From VRUE01 sp963703895 (GTDB taxonomy: Bacteria > Actinomycetota > Thermoleophilia > Solirubrobacterales > 70-9), in NCBI GenBank assembly GCA_963703895.1, contig CAVPFX010000003.1:248001-312000 (forward strand): a DNA stretch of 64,000 bases, read 5' to 3'. A model generated the notes under the pieces. The model did not search any database, was not told the DNA's origin, and saw nothing but the letters and a program-made list of their open reading frames with translations. A program made the translations under genes and the position numbers. Each line of letters opens with the position of its first letter. Within the stretch, counting starts at the first letter, position 1. Of this stretch, positions 43,901 to 64,000 are shown piece by piece.

Positions 43901-46370
43901 CAGGTGGCGCCCTGCGCGAGCAGGGTGCGGACGGCGGCGGCGAAGCGCACCGGCTGGCGTGCGTGAGCGACCCAGTAGAGCGGGTCCGTCGCCTGCCGCT
44001 CGCTGAGCAGCTCGCCGCTGAGGCCGGAGGCGATCGGTATCCGCGGCGCCGAGTAGGCGACCGTGCGCGCGACCGCCTCGAACTCGGGCAGCATCGGCTC
44101 GATCAGGGGCGAGTGGAAGGCGTGACTGACGGCGAGGCGCTTGCTCTTGCGCCCACGCCGCTGCCAACGCTCCCGCTCCGCCGCGATCGCCTCGGCCGAG
44201 CCGGAGAGCACGGTCGCCAGCGGGCCGTTGACGGCGGCGACGGCGAGCTCGGCCCCGCCATCGAGCGCCTCCAGCACCTCCTCCTCGCTCGCCTGCACGG
44301 CGAGCATCGCGCCGCCGCTCGGCAAGCCGCCCATCAGCCGGCCGCGCGCCGCCACCAGCCTGGCCGCGTCGGCGAGGTCGAAGACCCCCGCGACGTGCGC
44401 AGCGCTGAGCTCGCCGATCGAGTGGCCGGCGAACAGCGCCGGGGCCAGGCCAAGCGACTCCAGCAGGCGGAAGAGCGCGACCTCGACCGCGAACAGCGCC
44501 GGCTGGGCGTAGGTCGTGTCGTCGAGTCGCCGTGCCGCCTCCTCCCCCGTGGCGAAGACGACGCTCGCCAGCGGCTGGTCGAGCTGCCGATCGAGCTGCT
44601 GGCAGACCTCGTCGAAGGCGGCGGCGAAGACGGGGTACTCGGCGTGCAGCTCGGCGCCCATGCCCAGCCGCTGGGCGCCCTGGCCGGTGAAGAGGTAGCC
44701 GAGCGCCCCTCCCGCTCTGGTTGGCCGGACCACGCCAGGCGCCGACTCGCCCCCAGCCAACGCCTCGAGCCCGGCGATGGCGCCGGCGCGGTCCTCGGCC
44801 AGCACGGCGGCGCGATACTCGAAGCGCGAGCGCGTCCTCGCCAGCGAGTTGGCGACGGCGCCCAGGTCGAGGTCGGGCTCGGCATCCAGGTGGGTGACAA
44901 GGCGCGCGGCGACCTCGGCCAGGGCGGCGCGGTCTTTGGCGGAGAGCACCAGGGCGACCGAGCTCGGTGCGCCTGCCTCCTCGCCCTCCTCCTCCTCCTC
45001 CTCCTCGGCCGCGGGCGCTGGCGGCTCCTCGAGGATCAGGTGGGCGTTGGTGCCACTGGCCCCGAAGGAGGAGACCGCGGCGCGGCGGGGACGGTCTCCC
45101 GGCTGCCACGGCTCGGGCTCGCGCAGCAGCTCGACCTCGCCTTCCGTCCAGTCGACCTTCGAGGAGGGGGCGTCGACGTGCAGCGTGCGTGGCAGCATGC
45201 CTTCGCGCATCGCCAGGGTCATCTTGATCACGCCGGCGACGCCCGCCGCCGCCTGGGTGTGGCCGAGGTTGGACTTGATCGAGCCCAGCTTCAGCGGCCG
45301 CGCCCGGCCCTGGCCGTAGGTCGCCAACAGCGCGTTGGCCTCGATCGGGTCGCCGAGCATCGTGCCGGTGCCGTGCGCCTCGACCGCGTCGACGTCCGCC
45401 GGCTCGAGCCCGGCGGCGGCGAGCGCGGCGCGGATCACCCGTTCCTGAGCGGGGCCGTTGGGCGCCATGAAGCGGGTCGAGGCGCCGTCCTGGCTCACCG
45501 CCGAGCCGCGGATCGTGGCGATCACGGGGTGGCCGTTGCGGCGCGCCGCCGAGAGGCGCTCGAGCACGAGCACGCCGGCGCCCTCGGCCGTGCCGGCCCC
45601 GTCGGCCGCCTCGGCGAACGACTTGCAGCGGCCGTCGGGGGCGAGACCGCGCTGGCGGCTGAAGAAGACGAAGCCGCCGGGGCTGGCGAGAACGGTGACG
45701 CCTCCGGCCAGGGCCAAGCCGCATTCCCCCGCCCGCAGCGCCTGCGAGGCGAGGTGCAGGGCGACGAGCGAGGACGAGCAGGCGGTGTCGACCGCCAGCG
45801 CCGGCCCGCCGAGGCCGAGGCTGTAGGCGACGCGCCCGGCGATCGTGCTCGCCGACATCCCCGGCGCCGAGTCGGAGCCAACGACGCCGTAGTCGCGGTA
45901 CATCGAGCCGGCGAAGACGCCGGTGTCGCCGCCGCGCAGCGAGGCGGGAACGATGCCCGCCGATTCCAGCGCCTCCCAGCTGACTTCCAGCAGCAAGCGC
46001 TCCTGCGGGTCCATCGCGACCGCTTCGCGCGGGGCGATGCCGAAGAAGGCGGCGTCGAACCCCGGCGCGTCGTCAAGGAAGCCGCCCTCGCGCACGTAGC
46101 AGGTGCCCGGCCGGTCGGGATCGGGATCGAAGAGGCGCTCGAGATCCCAGCCGCGGTCGGTCGGGAAGGGCGAGATCGCGTCGACGCCGTCGGCGACGAG
46201 GGCCCAGAGATCGTCCGGCGACTCGACCCCACCGGGGTAGCGGCAGGCCATGCCGACGATCGCGATCGGCTCCTCGCTCGCTTCGCGCAATCGCCGGTTG
46301 CGGCGCTTGAGGCGCTCGTTCTCCTTGGCCGCGGCGCGCAGGGCCTCGACCAGCTTCTCGGATCGCTCGC

Positions 46371-46374
<4 letters not shown>
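40935..46374 (-). CDS. Type I PKS, one module KS-AT-DH-KR-ACP (one frameshift)
   Basis: About 1813 aa if one base is removed at 41607-41613. GTG at 46374 overlaps the previous stop. Docking coiled coil (SERSEKLVEALRAAAKENER), KS (DTACSSS; HGTGT; NLGHTQ) with an unusual SQDGASTRFMAPNG loop, AT with GHSIGE and HAFHS (malonyl type), DH with HRLAGAAVVP and HPALLD, KR with SGGTGGLG, VLADG (B-type-like Asp) and the NY catalytic pair, then ACP (LGFDSLAAVELRNRL, 41270-41325) and a C-terminal docking tail (SDEQMFELIDEEL). Without repair the ACP and tail are lost and reading continues into the next gene. The native stop still overlaps the next GTG, which argues that two separate genes are intended. Confidence 0.82.
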
Positions 46375-56914
<10,540 letters not shown>

Positions 56915-56918
<4 letters not shown>

Positions 56919-59900
56919 CGATCCTCCTCGCGGCCCCGGGAAAGCGCGCCGAGGCCGGCGACCGCCCGCTCCCGGGCCGGCGCCGTCTCCGGGTGCAGCT
57001 CGGCCAGCAGATGGGCCGCGACGGCCGTGGGGGTCGGGTAGTCGAAGGCGAAGCTGGCGGCGAGGGAGAGGCCGGAATCGCGCCCCAGCCGGTTGCGCAG
57101 CTCTACCGCGGCGAGCGAGTCGAAGCCGAGGTCCTTGAAGGCCTTGGCCGGGTCGACGTCGGCGGCGGCGTCGTGGCCGAGGACGGCAGCGACGTGCTCG
57201 CGGACCAGCTCCAGCGCGAGCGCCTCTCGCTCGGCCTCGGGTGCGGCAGCGAGACGGCGGGCAAGGGCGCCGCCCTCGCCAGCGGCACGGGCGGGGACGC
57301 GGACCAGGCCGCTGAGCAGGGAGGGCAGGGTGCCCGAATGAGCGCGGGCGCGCAGCAGGGCGAGGTCGAGCTGGGCGGGGACGATCAGCGGCTCGGGCGC
57401 GGAGAGGGCCGCGTCGAAGAGGGCGAGGCCGCGCTCGGCGACCAGCGGCAGCAGGGCGAGGCGCTCGGCGGCCTGGCGCATCATCCGGTCGAGGGCCTCG
57501 CCGCTGAGCCCGGCGGCGGCGTCGCTCTCGGTGCTCCACAACCCCCAAGCCATCGAGACCGCCGCCAACCCCTGCGCCCGCCGCTGGGCCGCGAGCCCGT
57601 CGAGGAAGCCGTTGGCGGCGGCGTAGCTGGCCTGGCCGGCGCCGCCGAGCAGGCCGGCGATCGAGGAGAAGAGGACGAAGTGGGAGAGGTCGGCGTCTCG
57701 GGTCAGCTCGTGCAGGTGCCAGGCGGCGTCTGCCTTGGGGGCCATGACCTTGTCCAGGCGCTCTGGGTCAAGCGACTCGACCAGGCCGTCGTCGAGCACC
57801 GCGGCACAGTGGATCACCGCTCCCAGCGGGTGCTCTTGGGGGATCGAGTCGAGCAGCCCTTCGAGCTGCCGGCGCTCGGAGGCGTCGCAGGCGGCGATCC
57901 GGACCTCGGCGCCGGCCTCCTGCAACTGGGCGCGCAGGTCTAGGGCGCCGGGAGCTTCCTCGCCGGAGCGACTAACCAGCAAGAGGTGTCGGGCACCGTG
58001 GGCTTCGACCAGGTGCTGGGCGATCAAGGTCCCGAGGCCGCCGGTGGCACCGGTGATCAAGATCGTGCGCTCGGGGTCGAGGGGAGCGGTCTCCGCCTCC
58101 TCGCCCTTCGCCGCAACCAGACGAGGAACGAGTAGCTCTCCCTCGCGCAGGGCGAGCTGGGTCTCGTTGGGGTCTGCTCCGAGGGCCTGCTCGAGGGCGG
58201 CCTCGGATGCCTCGCTGCCGTCGCTGTCGATCAGCAGGAAGCGACCGGGGTGCTCGGAGGCGGCGGAGCGGACCAGGCCGGCGAGGGCGCCCATCGCCGG
58301 GTCAGGGACGTCGCCCTCCACTGCTTCCAGCGCGCCCTCGGTGAGGAAGACGAGGCGAGGGCCTTCCTCTGCCCCGTCTGCCAGGAATCCCTGTATCCGC
58401 TCCAGCGCGTTGGCGGTGAGGGCGTGCGCGCCCTCGGGTGAATCTCCCGGCTCGGCGGAGCGAAGGTCCTCGATCGAGTCCCCTGCCACCGGCTCCTCGC
58501 CGGCACCGGCCGCCTGCCACCGCACGCTGTAGAGCGAGCGATTGCCGGGGCCGGCGACCTGCAAACGAGCGCGATCTACCGGGCGGGCGACGACCGAGCT
58601 CACGCTGAGCACGCGGCCACCGTCCTCATCGGTGGCGGTGAAGCTCAGCCGGTCTCCCCCGCTCAGGATCCGCACCCGCATCGACGACGCCCCGGCCCTC
58701 TCGAGCTGCACGCCCTGCCAGGAGAAGGGCAACATCGACTCGCCGGCGTTGCCATCGGCCAGCGCCAAGCCGATGCCTGCCTGGCCGACCCCGTCCAAAA
58801 GCGCCGGATGAACCCCAAAGCCACCGGGCTCCTGACCCTCGGGCAGGGAGAGCTCGGCGTAGATCTCCTCACCGTCGCGCCAGAGCGCTCCGAGTCCCTC
58901 GAAGGCGGGGCCGTATTCGAAGCCGGCCTCGGCGAGGCGGGCGTGCAGGTCGGCGGGATCGAGTTGCTCGGCGCCGGCCGGTGGCCACTGCGCGAGAGGA
59001 GCCGGGGATGCGGATGCCTCGGCGCTGAGGATGCCGCTGGCGTGGCGGACCCAATCGGCCTGCTCGCCCTCGAGACGGGAGTGGATCGCGATCTCGCGGC
59101 GCTCCTGCTCGTCGGGAGCCGAGAGCGATACCCGCAGCGCCACCGCACCCTCCTCGGGCAAGGCCAAGGGCGCCTGCAGGGTGAGCTCCTCGACTGCCGG
59201 GGTGCCGGCCTCGGTGCCGGCACGTAGCGCCAGCTCCAAGAAGCCGGTGCCGGGGAAGATCGCCGTGCCGAGCACGGCGTGGTCGGCCAGCCAAGGGTGC
59301 TCGGCAAGCGAGACGCGGCCGCCGAAGGCGATGCCCTCGCCCTCGGGCTCCTCGATCGCCGCCGCCAGGAAGGGGTGCTCGAGGGGGCGCTGGCCCAGGG
59401 CGGCGGGATCGGTGGAGCCACCTGCCGGGTTGAGCCAGTACCGCTTGCGCTGGAAGGCATAGGTGGGCAGCGCCACCGTCTTGGCACCGGAGCCGGCGAA
59501 GAAGGCGCTCCACTCGACCGGGGCGCCGGCGGCGTGGGCTTGGGCCAGTGCGCCGATCAGGGCCTCGGGCTCCGCTCGTCCCTGGCGCAGGGTCGGGGCG
59601 AGGGTGGGCTCCCCCGCCAAGCACTCGCGCGCCATCGGGCAGAGGACTGGGTCGGGGCCGAGCTCCAAGAAGGCGCTTGCGCCTTCCCCCGCCAGGGTCG
59701 CCACCGCGTCGGCGAAGCGCACCGGCTCGCGCACGTGGGCGACCCAGTAGGAGGGGTCGCTGGCCTGCTGGGGGGTTAGTAGCTCGCCGCTCAGACAGGA
59801 GACGACCGGGAGCTGGGGGTGGTCGTAGTCGAGGCTGGTTGTGACCTCTTCGAACTGCTCGAGCATCGGCTCCATCAGCGGCGAGTGGAAGGCGTGGGAG

Positions 59901-62165
59901 ACCTCGAGGCGCTTGGTCTTTCGGCCTTGGGCTTGCCAGTGGGCCCGTAGTTGCTCGATCGCTGCTTGCTCGCCGGAGGCAACGCAGGCATTGGGCGAGT
60001 TGACCGCGGCCAGGGAGAGCGTCTCCTCCTGGCCCTCGATCGAGGCGAGGACCTCTTGCTCGGTGGCCTCGATCGCCGCCATCGCCCCGCCCTCGGGCAG
60101 GGCACCCATCAGGGCGCCTCTTGCGCAGACGAGCTTGGCCGCGTCTGGGAGGGAGAAGACACCGGAGACGTGGGCGGCGGCGATCTCGCCGATCGAGTGG
60201 CCGGCCAGTAGCTCGGGGACGAGGCCGAGGCTCTCGAGCAGGCGGTGCAGGGCCAGCCCGGTGGCGAAGAGGGCCGGTTGGGCGTAGGTGGTGTGGTTGA
60301 GCAGCTCGGCCTCTTCGCTGCCGGGCGCGCTGAAGACCAGCTGCTTGAGGGAGCGATCGATCAGGGGGTCGATCTGCTCACAGGCCGCATCGAAGGCCTT
60401 GGCGTAGGCGGGGTAGGCCTGGTGGAGCTCTTTGCCCATGCCGGCTCGTTGGGAGCCCTGGCCGGTGAACAGGTAGGCGAGCCTTGCTCCGGGCGTGGCC
60501 TTGCCGAGATGGGTGTTGGCGGGGCTCTCGCCTTGGGCGAGAGCCTGCAGGGCATCCAGCAGCTCCTCGCGCTCGCTTGCCACCACCACCGCCCGGCGCT
60601 CGAGCTGGGCCCTGGTCGTGGCCAGGGAGTAGGCGAGGTCGGTGGGGGTTTGGCCTGGGTGCTCCTTGAGGTGGGTGGCTAGGCGCTTGGCCTGGGCGGT
60701 TAGGGCCGGCTCGGAGCGAGCCGAGAGCGTGAACGCGATAGGACCACCGAGGGGAGCGGATGCCTCTCCCTCCAGGTCCTTGGCAGAGGCGCCCGGGCCG
60801 GGGTCCCGACCGGCCACGGGCGCCTCCTCCAAGATCAGATGAGCGTTGGTGCCGCTGATGCCAAAGGAGGAGACGGCGGCCCTTCGCGGGCGCTCCCCCG
60901 CCGGCCAGGGCATCTGCTCGGCCAGGAGCTCCACCTTGCCGGCGTCCCACTCGACCTTGGTCGAGGGCTCATCGAGGTGAAGCGTCTTTGGCATCGCCCC
61001 TTCTCGCATCGCCATCACCGCCTTGATCACCCCGGCGACTCCCGCCGCCGCCTGGGCGTGGCCGATGTTCGACTTCAGCGAGCCGAGGCGGACCGGGGTC
61101 TCGCGCTGCTGGCCGTAGGTGGCGAGCAGGGCCCCTGCCTCGATCGGGTCCCCCAGGGCGGTGCCGGTGCCGTGGGCCTCGACCATGTCTATGTCTGCTG
61201 CCTTCAGGCCGGCGTTGGCCAGTGCCTGGCGGATCACCCGCTCCTGGGCGGGGCCGTTGGGGGCGGTGAGGCCGTTGGAGGCGCCGTCTTGGTTGACGGC
61301 GCTGCCCCTGATCGTGGCGAGGACGTTGTGGCCGTTTGCCTCGGCGTCGGAGAGGCGCTCCAAGACGAGCACGCCGACGCCCTCGGCCCAGGCAGTGCCG
61401 TCGGCGGACTCGGCGAAGGACTTGCAGCGCCCGTCGGGGGCGAGGCCGCGTTGGCGGGAGAAGAGCACGAAGGCATCGGGGGTCCACATCACCGTCGCCC
61501 CCCCGGCCAAGGCCAGATCGCACTCCCCCCCGCGCAGCGCCCCCGCCGCCAGGTGCATCGCCACCAAGGAGGAGGAGCAGGCGGTGTCGACCGTGATCGC
61601 CGGGCCCTCGAGGCCGAGGGCGTAGGAGATGCGGCCGGAGGCGACGCTGGAGGCGTTACCAGTGGCGAGGTGCCCCTCGAGGTCCCGCCTCGAGGGACCC
61701 ATGCGAGCACCGTGGTCGTGGTGCATCAGGCCGGCGAAGGTCCCGGTCTGAGTGCCGCGCAGAGCGGTGGGGTCGAGACTCGCGTCCTCCAGCGCCTCCC
61801 AGGACGCTTCCAGCAGGAGTTGCTGCTGGGGGTCCATCGCCGTCGCCTCGCGCGGGCCGACCCCGAAGAACTCGGCGTCGAACGCGCCGGCTTGCTCGAG
61901 GAAGCCGCTTTCGCGCACGTACATCGACCCCGGGCCATCCGGGTCGGGGTCGTAGAGCGCGTCGACGTCCCAGCCGCGATCGGCCGGCATCGCGCCGACG
62001 CCGTCGCCGCCCTCCTCCAGCAACCGCCAGAGCCCGGCCGGCGAGGAAACTCCGCCGGGGAGACGGCAGGCCATGCCGACGATCGCGATCGGCTCCCGGC
62101 GGCTCGCCCGCTCCTCGGCGAGCTCGATCGTCACCCGCCGCAGGTACTCGCGCAGTTGCTGCTCG

Positions 62166-62173
<8 letters not shown>
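56915..62173 (-). CDS. Type I PKS, one module KS-AT-DH-KR-ACP
   Basis: 1752 aa, uninterrupted. GTG at 62173 overlaps the previous stop by 8 nt. Docking helix 1-26 (ADEQQLREYLRRVTIEL); KS 27-450 with Cys199, His334 and His372; AT 565-915 with Ser660 in GHSIGE and HAFHS at 760-764 (malonyl-CoA); DH 932-1205 with His965 (HAVLGTAIFP) and Asp1127 (HPALLDGVGQ); KR with NADPH motif TGATGGLG (1374-1381), LDD at 1460-1462 (B-type, D-hydroxyl) and Tyr1517; ACP with Ser1686 (LGFDSL). No ER, so the module should leave a double bond, usually trans after a B-type KR. The C-terminus lacks the obvious docking helix of the other proteins. Confidence 0.93.

Positions 62174-64000
<1,827 letters not shown>

Overview
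The window is high-GC DNA (mostly near 70% G+C, judged by eye) with GTG/TTG starts, overlapping stop/start junctions and no introns. The gene repertoire (caa3-type CtaG, GH15 glucosidase, STAS and ArsR-like regulators, many secreted actinobacterial-type proteins) suggests an actinobacterium. My best guess is the Thermoleophilia/Solirubrobacterales, but that placement is inference. No tRNA, rRNA, CRISPR array or insertion sequence was recognised.

Region 1 (1-21055, almost all minus strand) is a surface or secreted-protein island. It holds two paralogous giant propeller-like exported proteins, a 1120-aa exported protein, three paralogues of a ~295-aa secreted family (family B) and three paralogues of a ~235-255-aa secreted family (family A). 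It also holds a collagen-like membrane protein, a frameshifted PEBP lipoprotein, and two unusual regulators that each carry two TetR-type DNA-binding domains. Family A genes are much AT-richer than their surroundings and dense in TTA leucine codons. Three of them share one upstream layout: an A-rich box, a TTGA/TGG-AC promoter with 17-bp spacing, a conserved leader word and a conserved ribosome-binding site. The two tandem-TetR genes use the same promoter geometry. A broken fragment of a third such regulator lies upstream of one family A gene.

Region 2 (21222-32981) is core-like. On the minus strand are an M23 peptidase (CTG start), clpP, a PAS-GGDEF protein, trigger factor, a small ORF, a membrane-bound spermidine-synthase-like protein and CtaG. 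Divergent from these, on the plus strand, are a GH15 glycosidase, an ArsR-like regulator, a small winged-helix-like protein, a STAS protein, an RTX-like secreted protein and two further family A genes.

Region 3 (32970-64000, minus strand) is the 3' part of a modular type I polyketide synthase operon that runs off the window. In biosynthetic order it contains the end of one protein (KR-ACP), a one-module protein (KS-AT-DH-KR-ACP), a two-module protein (both KS-AT-DH-KR-ACP), another one-module protein (KS-AT-DH-KR-ACP) and a terminal KS-AT-ACP-TE protein. A SAM methyltransferase, two tandem crotonyl-CoA carboxylase/reductase paralogues and an alpha/beta hydrolase follow. Most junctions are 1-8 nt stop/start overlaps. 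No ER domain is present, so successive DH-KR modules should build a conjugated polyene chain ending in a beta-keto acyl unit. AT motifs suggest malonyl, methylmalonyl and two non-standard extender choices, which fits the carboxylating reductases encoded alongside.

Sequence quality matters here. Four single-base frameshifts interrupt otherwise well-conserved genes (8298, 41607, 50311, 54995) and a probable fifth lies near 2262-2285. Three of the four are the same event, GAGCTC read as GAGCTTC on the coding strand, so they may be consensus errors.
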